DNA from: Aliiroseovarius marinus
GTDB taxonomy: Bacteria; Pseudomonadota; Alphaproteobacteria; Rhodobacterales; Rhodobacteraceae
Length of the DNA: 64,000 bases
Reading direction: 5' to 3'
Assembly: GCF_004360145.1 (NCBI RefSeq)
Contig: NZ_SAIT01000003.1
Coordinates: 310,001 to 374,000, forward strand
The notes below the pieces were generated by a model that worked only from the letters and a program-made list of their open reading frames with translations, ran no database searches and was not told the DNA's origin. This document shows positions 29,885 through 38,744 of the stretch, in pieces. The translations under genes and the position numbers were made by a program. Each line of letters begins with the position of its first letter. The stretch's first letter is position 1.

Positions 29885-29958
29885 GCGGGTGTAGCTCAAT
29901 GGTAGAGCAGCAGCTTCCCAAGCTGACGACGAGGGTTCGATTCCCTTCACCCGCTCCA
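29885..29958 (+). tRNA. tRNA-Gly (anticodon CCC)
   Basis: Acceptor arms GCGGGTG (29885-29891) and CACCCGC (29948-29954) pair fully. The D-arm GCTC...GAGC, the anticodon loop TTCCCAA (CCC, reading GGG), the T-arm with GGTTCGATTCC, and an encoded CCA (29956-29958) are all present. The lowest pair of the anticodon stem is a G-A mismatch. A 7-bp CCCCTTG/CAAGGGG hairpin lies just upstream at 29859-29880. Confidence 0.95.
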
Positions 29959-29992
29959 AGCCTTCCCCCCAGCGCTCCCCGTCGAGGTGTCC

Positions 29993-30481
29993 ATGTTCGT
30001 CCACACAGACCTTCCGCTTGTCACTCCGTTGACAGCACAGCAGTTGCAACGCGCGGGCGTGCCTGCGGGTTGGAATTTCGGACAAGCGGACCGCGTGCGT
30101 TTTCACGAGCTGGACGCATTGAACCATGTGAACAACATCGTCTATCTGCGCTGGTTCGAGGATCTGCGCATCCCCTATTTCCACGCCCACGCAATCACCA
30201 GCTATAACTCGAAAGACGATCCGCAGGTCGTGCTGGCCACCAACGCGGCCCGCTATTTCAAGCCGATGTTTCTGGGCGAAACCTTCGTCGTCACGGCGCG
30301 CTGTACCAGTTTCCGCAACAGCTCGTTCGTGCTGGAGTATGGAGTCTGGGTCGAGGGCGAATTGCGCTGCTCGGGCGAAACCGTGATTGTTACGCTGGAA
30401 CAAGACGGCAAGACCAAACGCCCGCTCAGCCCCGCGGTGATTGCCGCATTGACGGCAGATGGCGCCACTAAGGCCGGGTAA
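29993..30481 (+). CDS. Hotdog-fold acyl-CoA thioesterase
   Basis: 162 residues, 4-hydroxybenzoyl-CoA thioesterase/YbgC type. The family motif FHELDALNHVNNIVYLRWFEDLR near residue 34 includes the catalytic Asp position. The rest follows the beta-sheet pattern AARYFKPMFLGETFVVTARCTSF. It hydrolyses an acyl-CoA of unknown chain. The ATG at 29993 has GAGG five bases upstream and is better placed than the GTG at 29987. Its 3' end overlaps the convergent gene by 14 bases. Confidence 0.85.
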   Translation: MFVHTDLPLVTPLTAQQLQRAGVPAGWNFGQADRVRFHELDALNHVNNIVYLRWFEDLRIPYFHAHAITSYNSKDDPQVVLATNAARYFKPMFLGETFVVTARCTSFRNSSFVLEYGVWVEGELRCSGETVIVTLEQDGKTKRPLSPAVIAALTADGATKAG

Positions 30482-31268
30482 GCCAGTCGGACACGCCGCC
30501 GGGCAGATCCGGACGGAAATAGGCGATCATTCGGCCCTCGGCTGGGGCCTCTGCCCCATCCTGCCACGGGGCGACCCCATGCAGCGTGAAACGATCCAAC
30601 AGATAGGCCTCGCCCGGTAGGGCATGAACCGTGATGCGCGGACAGGTCTCGAACACCTCGCGCCGCGCCGTCTGATAGGCTTGGGTGACGTCATGCCGGC
30701 GCATTTTCTCGGCGGGCACGTCCGCAAACACCTCTTGCATCGCTTTCCGCATGATCAGATGGCTGCCCTCCCACAAAACCAACAGGCTGGCGCGGTCATC
30801 CGTGTGGTTTAGGGGGATGCCGACGACATAGGCATGCGCCTCGTCCACACAGCGCCCGCCGCCCGGCAGCTCGGGCTTTAACCCGTCCAAGTGCGCAGCA
30901 TCGCGGTCGCGGCGATAGCGAAACCCGGCATCGGTCTCGTGCGGGTCTTTCTGAGGGTAGCCGGGATAGGTGATCGACACCTGCGCCCGGTCCAGTTCGT
31001 GCCAGCCAAAGCGGGCCTCGATAAAATCACGCAGTTGGCCGGTCAGCGCAGGCCCATCCCCGACACGTCCCTGCCCATCATTATCGATGGCGTTTACACC
31101 GACAAACCATGTGCCATTGGCGCGCAGCCATTTTGCGATCTGGTCGGGATCATTGCGCGTTTCACGCGCCAGCGGTGTGACGTGATCCACCCACGCGGCG
31201 ACGGCGTCGTCGTAGTCAAACTTGACCCAGCCGTTCTGGTCAAACGCCGAGCGCAGGGCATCTACCAT
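30468..31268 (-). CDS. Phytanoyl-CoA dioxygenase-like protein
   Basis: 266 residues. AAHLDGL near residue 125 gives the HxD metal pair, FTLHGVAPW near 230 the distal His, and EGRMIAYFRPDLP the 2-oxoglutarate-binding Arg. This fits the PhyH-type Fe(II)/2-oxoglutarate oxygenases. The substrate cannot be deduced. It is downstream of and overlaps the TauE-type permease gene by seven bases, so the two are one transcript. Confidence 0.7.
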   Translation of the reverse strand: MVDALRSAFDQNGWVKFDYDDAVAAWVDHVTPLARETRNDPDQIAKWLRANGTWFVGVNAIDNDGQGRVGDGPALTGQLRDFIEARFGWHELDRAQVSITYPGYPQKDPHETDAGFRYRRDRDAAHLDGLKPELPGGGRCVDEAHAYVVGIPLNHTDDRASLLVLWEGSHLIMRKAMQEVFADVPAEKMRRHDVTQAYQTARREVFETCPRITVHALPGEAYLLDRFTLHGVAPWQDGAEAPAEGRMIAYFRPDLPGGVSDWLTRP

Positions 31269-32086
31269 CCCAAAGCCTTCCGCAGCATGTTCAACGCAAC
31301 GAGTGTCAGGAACACGGCAAAAACGCGCTTAAGTGGCTTCGGATCCATTGCATGAGCCAGCTTTACGCCCAAGGGTGCGGTGAACAGGGTCATCGACACG
31401 ATCAAGACGAAGGCCGGCATGTTCACGGCGCCGATGGTCCAAGGGGGCCGTCCCGCTGGGTCGATCTGGACAAACAGGAACCCGAGAACCGAGGGCACGG
31501 CGATCAGCACGCCAAATCCCGCGGCAGTTGCCACAGCCCGGTGAATGGGCCGTCCATGCAAGGTCATCAGGGGGACACCGAAGCTGCCGCCTCCGATCCC
31601 CATCAGGACCGACAGGAAACCCAGAACGGGCGCGAGCATGGCCACTTTTGGGCCTTTAGGCATATCCTCGGCCAGCCGCCAATGGGCTTTGCCAAGCCCC
31701 AGATACGCACCGATACACAGGCCGAGAATGCCAAAAATCGCCTGCAAAACAATGGATTTCAGGCCCGAGGCAATGATCACGCCGATCAGCGCGCCTGCGG
31801 CAATCCCCGGCGCCCAGCCTTTCAGGATCTCCCAATCCACCGCACCCTTTTTGTTGTGCGACAGGACCGAGCGGATCGACGTCACGATGATCGTCGCCAA
31901 AGAGGTCGCCAGACAGATTTGCATCAACTGGTCCGAGCCGTATCCAAGTGCTGAGAACGCATAGAAAAACGCTGGCACCAGCACGATCCCACCGCCAACT
32001 CCCAAAAGCCCAGCCAAGACGCCCGCGAAGGCCCCGATCGCGGCCAAAAGCGCGGTCATGGGTAGAAGGATGGACAGTTCTGGCAT
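31262..32086 (-). CDS. TauE/SafE-type sulfite/organosulfonate exporter family permease
   Basis: 274 residues with about eight spans. The two repeats begin with FAGVLAGLLGVGGGIVLVPAFFYAF and LSVLMGIGGGSFGVPLMTLHG, the paired glycine-rich motifs of the family. Members export sulfite, sulfoacetate or other small anions. Its neighbours (DusA upstream, PhyH-like downstream) do not fix the substrate. Confidence 0.9.
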   Translation of the reverse strand: MPELSILLPMTALLAAIGAFAGVLAGLLGVGGGIVLVPAFFYAFSALGYGSDQLMQICLATSLATIIVTSIRSVLSHNKKGAVDWEILKGWAPGIAAGALIGVIIASGLKSIVLQAIFGILGLCIGAYLGLGKAHWRLAEDMPKGPKVAMLAPVLGFLSVLMGIGGGSFGVPLMTLHGRPIHRAVATAAGFGVLIAVPSVLGFLFVQIDPAGRPPWTIGAVNMPAFVLIVSMTLFTAPLGVKLAHAMDPKPLKRVFAVFLTLVALNMLRKALGW

Positions 32087-32095
32087 CGGGTGGCC

Positions 32096-33103
32096 CTAAT
32101 CAGCGGGGACGTGTTCAGGCACAGATGACAGCGCTTCGGCGACCAACGCAACCCCTGCCCCCGGTTTCGGCGCGCCTTCTGACAGGATACGCCGCCATTT
32201 CCGCGCGCCCGGACGGCCCGTGAAGATGCCCAGCATGTGGCGGGTGATCGAATGCAGGCGGAGACCTTCGGCCAAGCGCGCTTCTATATAGGGATACATC
32301 GCCTCGACCACCTCATGCGCCGAACGTCCGGGTGTGGTGTCGCCAAAGATCTGTTGATCAGCGTCCAGCAGCACGGTCGCCGGGTCGTGATACGCCGCGC
32401 GTCCGATCATCACGCCGTCCATGACCTCCAGATGCGCGCGGGTTTCATCCAGCGTTGTGATGCCCCCGTTGATCGACAGGTGCAGATGCGGGAAGGCCTC
32501 TTTCATGCGGTGGACCAGTGGATAGTCCAATGGGGGAATGTCCCGGTTCTCCTTCGGGCTGAGCCCCTGCAGCCACGCCTTGCGCGCATGGATGGTGAAG
32601 CGGTTCACACCCGCGGCAGCAACCTTTTCAAGGAAGTCCGGCAGCACCTCTTCCGGCTCTTGATCATCCACACCGATACGGCATTTCACCGTAACTTCAA
32701 TACCTTGCGCCGCATCCTTCATCGCGGCCATACAGTCCGCCACCAATCCCGGATCGCGCATCAGAACAGCGCCAAACGTGCCCGACTGCACCCGGTCCGA
32801 GGGACAGCCCACGTTCAGGTTCACCTCGTCATAGCCACGTTCAACACACAGCTTCGTAGCCGCCGCAAGCTCTTTCGGGTCCGACCCGCCAAGCTGCACA
32901 GCCACAGGGTGTTCTTCGGCATTGTAGTCGAGAAGATGCAGCGCCCCGCCACGCACCAAAGCAGGCGCGGTAACCATTTCGGTGTATAGCAGCGCATGGC
33001 GGCTCATCAGCCGGTGGAAATACCGGCAATGGCGGTCGGACCAGTCCATCATCGGGGCGACGGACAGGCGGGCAGCGTGGCGTATGGTCGATTGCGTAGT
33101 CAT
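32096..33103 (-). CDS. dusA: tRNA-dihydrouridine(20/20a) synthase
   Basis: 335 residues, FMN flavoprotein that reduces uridines 20 and 20a of tRNA. It has LSVAPMMDWSDRHCRYFHRL, TEMVTAPALVRG, and the catalytic Cys in VNLNVGCPSDRVQSGTFGAVLM near residue 98. FTIHARKAWLQGLSPKENRDIPPLDY distinguishes DusA from DusB and DusC. Confidence 0.95.
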   Translation of the reverse strand: MTTQSTIRHAARLSVAPMMDWSDRHCRYFHRLMSRHALLYTEMVTAPALVRGGALHLLDYNAEEHPVAVQLGGSDPKELAAATKLCVERGYDEVNLNVGCPSDRVQSGTFGAVLMRDPGLVADCMAAMKDAAQGIEVTVKCRIGVDDQEPEEVLPDFLEKVAAAGVNRFTIHARKAWLQGLSPKENRDIPPLDYPLVHRMKEAFPHLHLSINGGITTLDETRAHLEVMDGVMIGRAAYHDPATVLLDADQQIFGDTTPGRSAHEVVEAMYPYIEARLAEGLRLHSITRHMLGIFTGRPGARKWRRILSEGAPKPGAGVALVAEALSSVPEHVPAD

Positions 33104-33171
33104 CGCGCGCTACATAGGCGATCCGCGCGCGGGATGCCAGAGGGCGGTCGCCCGCCCCCGGCCAATTGGGT

Positions 33172-33939
33172 TTAGCGCGGTGCCATGCGCACGGCGCCGT
33201 CCAGACGGATCACTTCGCCGTTCAGGAACGAGTTCTCGACGATGTGGCGTACCATGCCAGCGAACTCGGCCGGGTCGCCAAGGCGCGACGGGAACGGCAC
33301 CTGAGCGCCAAGGCTATCCTGAACCTCTTGCGGCAGGCCAGCGACCATCGGGGTTTTGAAGATGCCCGGTGCGATGGCCATCACGCGGATGCCGTCGCGC
33401 ATCAGGTCGCGCGCCATAGGCAGGGTCATGCCCACTACGCCGCCCTTCGAGGACGCATAGGCCAGCTGGCCGATCTGGCCGTCCATGGCTGCGATCGAGG
33501 CGGTGTTGACGATTACGCCACGCTCGCCATCATCGGTCACCGGGTCGGCCATCGCCATGCCCGCTGCGGCTTGGCTGGCACAGTTGAAGGTGCCGATCAT
33601 GTTCACACCGATGACCTTGGCATAGAGGCCTGCGTCATGCGGTTCGCCCTTCGATTGGGTCTTGGCGGCGGGTGCGATGCCCGCGCAGTTCACCATCACA
33701 CGCTCTTGACCCAACGCCGCACGCAGCGTCTTGAAGCCCTCGGCAACCGATGCGGCATCCGACACGTCCACCTTGGCGAACGCACCGCCCAGCTTTTCAG
33801 CCATGGCCTGTCCGGCCTCTTCATTCAGGTCGAAAATGCCAACTTTGGCACCTGCGGCGGCGAACGCTTCGGCGACTGCGCCGCCCAGACCAGATGCCCC
33901 GCCCGAGACGGTGACAACGGTGTTCTCAGTAATCTGCAT
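33172..33939 (-). CDS. Short-chain dehydrogenase, 3-hydroxyacyl-CoA dehydrogenase type II-like
   Basis: 255 residues. [16 protein letters not shown] binds the cofactor, [11 protein letters not shown] is the NNAG-type strand, and the Ser plus YASSK form the active site. The insertion around [22 protein letters not shown] and the ending [28 protein letters not shown] match 17-beta-HSD10-type 3-hydroxyacyl-CoA dehydrogenases. It may act in short or branched acyl-CoA oxidation. It has no operon partner. Confidence 0.87.
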   Translation of the reverse strand: MQITENTVVTVSGGASGLGGAVAEAFAAAGAKVGIFDLNEEAGQAMAEKLGGAFAKVDVSDAASVAEGFKTLRAALGQERVMVNCAGIAPAAKTQSKGEPHDAGLYAKVIGVNMIGTFNCASQAAAGMAMADPVTDDGERGVIVNTASIAAMDGQIGQLAYASSKGGVVGMTLPMARDLMRDGIRVMAIAPGIFKTPMVAGLPQEVQDSLGAQVPFPSRLGDPAEFAGMVRHIVENSFLNGEVIRLDGAVRMAPR

Positions 33940-34047
33940 GGGGAACCCTCCGTAACTGTTGGGTCGGCCCTAGCAAGAATTGCACAAGCGTTCAATAAAT
34001 CCGGTCACCCTGCCCCAGATGACGCAGCGTCGCCCCTAGTTCACCGT

Positions 34048-35790
34048 CTAGTTCACTGGCCCCAACGCGCGCATCGCCGCGTATTGCGTCAGATAGACAT
34101 CACCGGACAGGTGATCCAAGAAATCGGTGCGCTGCAGGCGATCCATGACGGGGCCTTTGACTTCGGACAGGCTGAGCGTGATGCCGCTGTCAGAGAGCTG
34201 CCGGTCCAGTTCCTCGAGCGTTTCAAGGGCGGACAGGTCGATCTCGTTCACAGCCGAGCACATCAGAACCACGTGTTTCAGACCTCCTCGACCGGTGCGC
34301 GCCAGAAGGTAATCCTCGATATAACGTGCATTGGCGAAATAGAGGTTTTCGTCCAGCCGCAGGGTCACCAGTTCCGGGTGTGTCATCACGTTGTGCCGGT
34401 CGATGTTGCGAAAGTGCTGGGTGCCCGGGACCAGACCGACCTCGGCAATATGCGGGCGTGAAGTCTTGTAAAGATAGAGCACGATCGACAGAACCACACC
34501 GGCAGACACTCCGATCTCGACACCGAAACCCAAGGTCAGCAGGATCGTCGCCAGAACCGCGGTGAAGTCCGCGCGGTGATAGCGCCACGTCGCTTTCAGG
34601 ATGTGGAAATCAACCAGCCCCAGCACAGCCACGATGATGGTCGCGGCCAGCGTGGCTTTGGGCAGGAAATACAGAAGCGGGGTCAAGAACATGGCGGCCA
34701 GCAGGATGCCGATGGCGGTGAACGCTCCGGCGGCAGGGGTTTCAGCCCCGGCATCGAAATTCACCACCGAACGCGCAAAGCCCCCGGTCACCGGATAACC
34801 GCCCGACATGGCTGCCGCAATGTTCGACGCGCCAAGGCCCACAAGCTCTTGATCCGGCACGATGCGCTGGCGTTTTTTCGCGGCCAGTGTCTGCGCGACC
34901 GAGATCGATTCAACGAACCCGATGATCGAGATCAGCAGCGCCGAGCCAAGCAGGCTGGTCCAAAGATCCGCATCAAAGCTGGGCATGGTCAGGGGCGGCA
35001 GGCCTTGCGGCACGTCGCCCACGATGGCGACCCCCTTGGACTGTAGATCAAATCCCCAGCTGACCAGCGTGGTCGCGACGACAGCAGCCACCGGCCCCGC
35101 TTTGGCTAGACTGTCTGCCAGCTGGTTTCCAAGCCCCAAGGACATCAGAAACGGTTTCAACCCTTTGCGGACCCAGAACAGGAACGCGACCGAGGCTGCG
35201 CCGATCACCAGCGTGATCAGATTGGTCTGGCCGATATGTGCGATGAGCGAACCGAACAAGTCGATCAGGGAATGGCCATGCGCTTCGATCCCCAGAATGT
35301 GCTTCAGCTGGCTGGTGGCGATCAGCAGGCCCGAGGCCGTGATGAAGCCAGCGATCACCGGGTGGCTGAGGAAGTTCGCCAGAAAACCCAAGCGGAACAC
35401 ACCCATCACCAGCAGGATCAGGCCCGACAGGAAGGCCAAGGTGATGGCCGCAGCGATATAGTCGGCTTGGCTGGGCAGATCGAGATTGCCAACGGCGGCC
35501 GCCGTCATCAAGCTGACCACCGCGACCGGCCCGACGGCCAAGGCGCGCGACGTCCCGAAAATTGCATAGGCGACCAAGGGAAGGATCGACGCGTAAAGCC
35601 CCATCTCGGCGGGAAGACCGGCCAGAAGCGCATAGGCCAAGGACTGCGGGATCAGCATGATCGTGACGATCACCGCCGCCAGCAAATCGGCCGAGAACGC
35701 CCCCTGATCATAGCGGCGCCCCCAGTCTAACACAGGCACGAATTGTCCCAGGGCAGCGCCGCGCGCTGCCATAGCCTTGATCGCATTCAT
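34048..35790 (-). CDS. SulP family anion transporter with STAS domain
   Basis: 580 residues. The membrane part (about residues 20-420) begins with FSADLLAAVIVTIMLIPQSLAYALLAGLPAEMGLYASILP, the SulP signature. A C-terminal STAS domain (about 440-565) has VLMCSAVNEIDLSALETLEEL. It transports sulfate, bicarbonate or a related anion. It lies directly downstream of the persulfide-dioxygenase gene set on the same strand (47-base gap), so a sulfur role as sulfate carrier is plausible. Confidence 0.9.
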   Translation of the reverse strand: MNAIKAMAARGAALGQFVPVLDWGRRYDQGAFSADLLAAVIVTIMLIPQSLAYALLAGLPAEMGLYASILPLVAYAIFGTSRALAVGPVAVVSLMTAAAVGNLDLPSQADYIAAAITLAFLSGLILLVMGVFRLGFLANFLSHPVIAGFITASGLLIATSQLKHILGIEAHGHSLIDLFGSLIAHIGQTNLITLVIGAASVAFLFWVRKGLKPFLMSLGLGNQLADSLAKAGPVAAVVATTLVSWGFDLQSKGVAIVGDVPQGLPPLTMPSFDADLWTSLLGSALLISIIGFVESISVAQTLAAKKRQRIVPDQELVGLGASNIAAAMSGGYPVTGGFARSVVNFDAGAETPAAGAFTAIGILLAAMFLTPLLYFLPKATLAATIIVAVLGLVDFHILKATWRYHRADFTAVLATILLTLGFGVEIGVSAGVVLSIVLYLYKTSRPHIAEVGLVPGTQHFRNIDRHNVMTHPELVTLRLDENLYFANARYIEDYLLARTGRGGLKHVVLMCSAVNEIDLSALETLEELDRQLSDSGITLSLSEVKGPVMDRLQRTDFLDHLSGDVYLTQYAAMRALGPVN

Positions 35791-35837
35791 GGCAAATTTC
35801 CGTTTATTTCAGAGGGGTTGGCTTGCGCCACCCCGGA

Positions 35838-36167
35838 TCAGCTGTTTGCGAGTGTCCACAAAATCTCGCACCGTGTGCCAGTGCGGCAATATGCAAAGAC
35901 CGGCCCGTCCGCAGCCTCCATCGCAGCTTGGAACGGCTCTTTCATGGCAATCGCGTCCTCACGCGAACTGACCGGCAAGAACGCAGTCTTCAGGCCCACT
36001 GCCTCGGCGGCAGACTTCACGTCTTCCCAAAGCGGCTGCCCCGGATCCTCGCCATCCGGGCGGTTGCACATCAGGACGGTGAACCCCTGATCGCGGATGG
36101 CTTGCACATCCTCGACCGCAATCTGATAGGCCACCGTGATGGCGTCATCCAGTTTCTTGGTTTGCAT
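35838..36167 (-). CDS. DUF442/TIGR01244-type sulfurtransferase
   Basis: 109 residues. It is a phosphatase-like fold with the loop YCRTGTRCEILW near the C-terminus. The cysteine of CRTGTR would carry the persulfide. In plant-associated bacteria this domain is fused to a persulfide dioxygenase in Blh, under BigR. Here it is a separate gene nine bases after the MBL gene. Confidence 0.85.
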   Translation of the reverse strand: MQTKKLDDAITVAYQIAVEDVQAIRDQGFTVLMCNRPDGEDPGQPLWEDVKSAAEAVGLKTAFLPVSSREDAIAMKEPFQAAMEAADGPVFAYCRTGTRCEILWTLANS

Positions 36168-36176
36168 TTGAACCTC

Positions 36177-37064
36177 TTAAAGCGCGTTTACGGGAACCTT
36201 CAGGAAGGTTTTTCCGTCCTCATCTGCGGGGGGCATTTCGCCCGCACGCATGTTGACCTGAAGCGAAGGAATGATCAGGCGCGGCATATCCAGTTGCGCA
36301 TCCCGCTCGGTGCGGAACTTCACGAATTCTTCGCGAGTCTTCCCGGCACCAACGTGAATGTTGTGCTCTTTTTCGTCTGCCACGGTGGTCTCCCACTGAA
36401 TGTCACGGCCATTGGGGCCGTAGTCGTGGCACATGAATAGACGGGTTTCGTCGGGCAGCGCCAGAACCTTCTGGATCGAGTCATAAAGAACACCCGCATC
36501 CCCACCCGGGAAATCAGCACGAGCCGAGCCGCCGTCGGGCATGAACAGCGTGTCGCCCACAAACCCGGCATTGCCGACCACATGCACCATACAGGCGGGC
36601 GTGTGGCCCGGCGTATGCATGGCAAACACGTCCATATTGCCGATCTTGTAGGTGTCGCCATCCTCGAACAACGCGTCGAACTGGCTGCCGTCCCGCTGGA
36701 ATTCGGTGCCTTCATTGAAGACCTTACCGAACACGTCCTGCACAACAGTGATCTGGCTGCCAATACCGATCTTGCCACCCAGCTTTTGCTGGATATAGGG
36801 CGCAGCCGACAGGTGGTCAGCGTGGACATGGGTTTCGATCAGCCATTCCAGCTTCAGCCCTTCGGACTGGATATAGTCGATGATCTCATCCGCATGCTCA
36901 TAGGAAATCCGGCCAGCGGCGTAGTCGATGTCCATGACGCTGTCGATCACCGCACAGGCGTCCGAGGTCGGATCTTTGACCACATAGGAAATCGTGTTCG
37001 AATCCGGCTCGAAGAAGGCTTTCACTTCAGGGATCAGGTCAGTGTTTACGGGATAGTCAGTCAT
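36177..37064 (-). CDS. MBL-fold persulfide dioxygenase-like protein (Blh/ETHE1 group)
   Basis: 295 residues. The metal motif THVHADHLSA is near residue 80, HTPGHTPACMVHVV near 153, GDTLFMPDGGSARADFPGG near 170, and CHDYGPNGRD near 215. These are the landmarks of ETHE1/Blh proteins that oxidise glutathione persulfide to sulfite. It lies in an operon with two YeeE/YedE subunits and the DUF442 sulfurtransferase, so sulfide-derived persulfide enters, is oxidised and may leave as sulfite. Confidence 0.9.
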   Translation of the reverse strand: MTDYPVNTDLIPEVKAFFEPDSNTISYVVKDPTSDACAVIDSVMDIDYAAGRISYEHADEIIDYIQSEGLKLEWLIETHVHADHLSAAPYIQQKLGGKIGIGSQITVVQDVFGKVFNEGTEFQRDGSQFDALFEDGDTYKIGNMDVFAMHTPGHTPACMVHVVGNAGFVGDTLFMPDGGSARADFPGGDAGVLYDSIQKVLALPDETRLFMCHDYGPNGRDIQWETTVADEKEHNIHVGAGKTREEFVKFRTERDAQLDMPRLIIPSLQVNMRAGEMPPADEDGKTFLKVPVNAL

Positions 37065-37103
37065 GACATGTCCTTTCCTTGGGGCCCGGATTGGGATCCG
37101 GAG

Positions 37104-37547
37104 TTAGCTTGCTGTTGCGGCATCACGCTGTTGCGCGCTGCGCTGGATCATGAGGCGGGCGATAAAGATGCCCACGATGAATGAGGCCGTGAAAATCAAC
37201 ACGTCCGGGTTGCCGGTCGAGATCACGGGAAGCGAGGCACCGGGGCAGAAGCCAGCCAGCCCCCAGCCCAGACCGAAGGTGAAAGATCCACCGATCAGAC
37301 GGCGATCAATCAGCTTGGTGCCCGGCAGGGTGAACCCATTGCCGAAAACCGGCTTCGGGCGCTTCAGAACCAGAAAATAGCCCGGCGCCGTGACCAGAAT
37401 GGCCGCGCCCATCACGAAGATCAGGCTTGGGTCCCATATGCCTGCGAAGTCAAAGAAGTTCAGGACTTTGGCCGGATTGGCCATGCCCGAGATCGAAATA
37501 CCAAGGCCAAAGATCAGGCCGATCGCATAGATGACTACCAAGTGCAT
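37104..37547 (-). CDS. YeeE/YedE half-transporter (DUF6691 type)
   Basis: 147 residues with four spans. The motif GGSFTFGLGWGLAGFCPGASLPVISTG carries the conserved cysteine of the family. With the next protein it corresponds to one full-length YeeE split in two (PmpA/PmpB-like). Such carriers move thiosulfate or other sulfur compounds with a persulfide relay on cysteines. It lies 12 bases after its partner gene. Confidence 0.88.
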   Translation of the reverse strand: MHLVVIYAIGLIFGLGISISGMANPAKVLNFFDFAGIWDPSLIFVMGAAILVTAPGYFLVLKRPKPVFGNGFTLPGTKLIDRRLIGGSFTFGLGWGLAGFCPGASLPVISTGNPDVLIFTASFIVGIFIARLMIQRSAQQRDAATAS

Positions 37548-37559
37548 ATCGGTCCCTCC

Positions 37560-37994
37560 TTACAGACCAAAGATGTGGCGGGTGACGAACACCATGACGG
37601 TGATCCCGGCCATAAAGCTAAGCGTGGCGACGAAGCTACGCGGAGACAGGCGCGACATGCCGCAGACACCGTGACCCGAGGTACAGCCCGACCCGTAAGT
37701 CACGCCGATCCCGACAATGACGCCGCCGATGATCATGGACAGCGTGCTGACGGGCACTTGGATCGCGGGAAACTCGCCAGCGATGAACAGGTAGACAAGC
37801 GGGCCGGTGACCATGCCCGCCAGGATGGCCGCACGCCACGCCCAGTCGGCCGAGCTGCTGGGTTGCATGAAACCGGTCAGAATGCCGGTCGCCCCCAGGA
37901 TGTTGCCGCGCACCCACATCAGAAGCACCGAGGCCAAGCCGATCAAGGCGCCTCCGAGCGATGCAGCCAGCGGTGTGAATTCAGTTTCGATCAT
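37560..37994 (-). CDS. YeeE/YedE half-transporter
   Basis: 144 residues with four spans. The motif YGSGCTSGHGVCGMSRLSPRS has the two family cysteines. The ATG at 37994 is chosen because GAGG lies seven bases upstream and the extra 21 residues before it look unlike the family. It is the first gene of the operon. An ATTC-N8-GAAT palindrome is about 70 bases upstream. Confidence 0.88.
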   Translation of the reverse strand: MIETEFTPLAASLGGALIGLASVLLMWVRGNILGATGILTGFMQPSSSADWAWRAAILAGMVTGPLVYLFIAGEFPAIQVPVSTLSMIIGGVIVGIGVTYGSGCTSGHGVCGMSRLSPRSFVATLSFMAGITVMVFVTRHIFGL

Positions 37995-38062
37995 GTCATG
38001 CCTCACCAGGATTTCTGTTCGCGTGTTAAACTTAGGGCGCTCATTCGGGCAGGACAAGAGTT

Positions 38063-38082
38063 ACATTCACTTTTTTGAATGT
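38063..38082. promoter_or_regulatory. ATTC-N8-GAAT palindrome upstream of the YeeE–persulfide-dioxygenase operon
   Basis: Arms ACATTC (38063-38068) and GAATGT (38077-38082) with an 8-base T-rich spacer. This fits the consensus that I recall for the persulfide-sensing repressor SqrR. It is a likely operator for the SoxR/SqrR-type protein encoded at 48871. Confidence 0.65.
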
Positions 38083-38107
38083 TTTTTCTCTCAACCTTGC
38101 GTCAAGC

Positions 38108-38140
38108 AAAAGCCCCGCGCGTCATTGCGACACGCGGGGC
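38108..38140 (-). terminator. Terminator of the DUF302 gene
   Basis: Arms GCCCCGCG (38112-38119) and CGCGGGGC (38133-38140). On the minus strand the stem is followed by TTTTG, so it ends transcription coming from the DUF302 gene. Confidence 0.7.
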
Positions 38141-38164
38141 CTTGGTTTTCAAGCCAAATCGACG

Positions 38165-38626
38165 TTATTCGGCGATTGCTTCCTGTACGATTCCATCCAG
38201 AAGCGCTTGGACTTTCTGCATTTCGCCTTCTGGATAGGTGCGATACCCGATGCGCACCTCGCCATTCGTGTCGGTCACGAAAATGCTGTAGGGGCAGAAC
38301 GAGATGTTGGCGGCGTCTGCCTCCATCACTTCGCGGCTGATTTTGGCCGAGCAGAACAGGAAGATGTCCGCGGCCTCAAAGATCGTTACGTCCGAGCCCA
38401 CATCGCCCTTGGTGCGTTCCAGCATGTCGCCGGTGTGGCTGACATAGTCGATCACCAGCCCCTGCCCCACGATGGCCGTTTCAACCGCGAAGGTCGCATC
38501 GCCGAAGTCGCCATTAAACGCATAGGTGACGGCGTGATCGCTCATCTGCTTACCGTGACCGTCCGCAAAAGCCGGGGCGGAAATGGCCGCAGTGGCGACC
38601 AGAAGTTTTCCAAGAATCTTGCGCAT
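38165..38626 (-). CDS. Periplasmic DUF302 domain protein
   Basis: 153 residues. A signal peptide (MRKILGKLLVATAAISAPAFA) is followed by a DUF302 domain with FLFCSAKISREVMEADAANISFCPYSIFV. The two cysteines, about 20 residues apart, could pair or carry sulfur. DUF302 proteins often sit beside sulfur-oxidation genes. The activity is unknown. GGAGG lies seven bases before the ATG. It has its own terminator and an operator-bearing leader. Confidence 0.8.
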   Translation of the reverse strand: MRKILGKLLVATAAISAPAFADGHGKQMSDHAVTYAFNGDFGDATFAVETAIVGQGLVIDYVSHTGDMLERTKGDVGSDVTIFEAADIFLFCSAKISREVMEADAANISFCPYSIFVTDTNGEVRIGYRTYPEGEMQKVQALLDGIVQEAIAE

Positions 38627-38671
38627 GTGTATTCCTCCTAAATTGAGGGCCGTTCGCGCGAAGCCCCTTAC

Positions 38672-38700
38672 AAAAACGGGGCCCGGACAACCGGACCCCG
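38672..38700 (-). terminator. Terminator between soxF and the DUF302 gene
   Basis: A 10-bp stem, CGGGGTCCGG/CCGGGCCCCG on the minus strand, with one G-T pair, a TTGT loop and TTTTT. It lies downstream of the promoter-operator at 38711-38739 and upstream of the DUF302 start. Confidence 0.8.
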
Positions 38701-38710
38701 CGTTGATCAC

Positions 38711-38739
38711 AACATATTCGCTCATGCGAATATTGGCAA
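38711..38739 (-). promoter_or_regulatory. Promoter with embedded ATTC-N8-GAAT operator, DUF302 leader
   Basis: On the minus strand TTGCCA (38739-38734), a 17-base spacer and TATGTT (38716-38711) form a promoter. The spacer contains most of the perfect palindrome ATATTCGC-TCAT-GCGAATAT (38714-38733). A bound repressor would cover the polymerase site. Confidence 0.6.
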
Positions 38740-38744
38740 GAACA

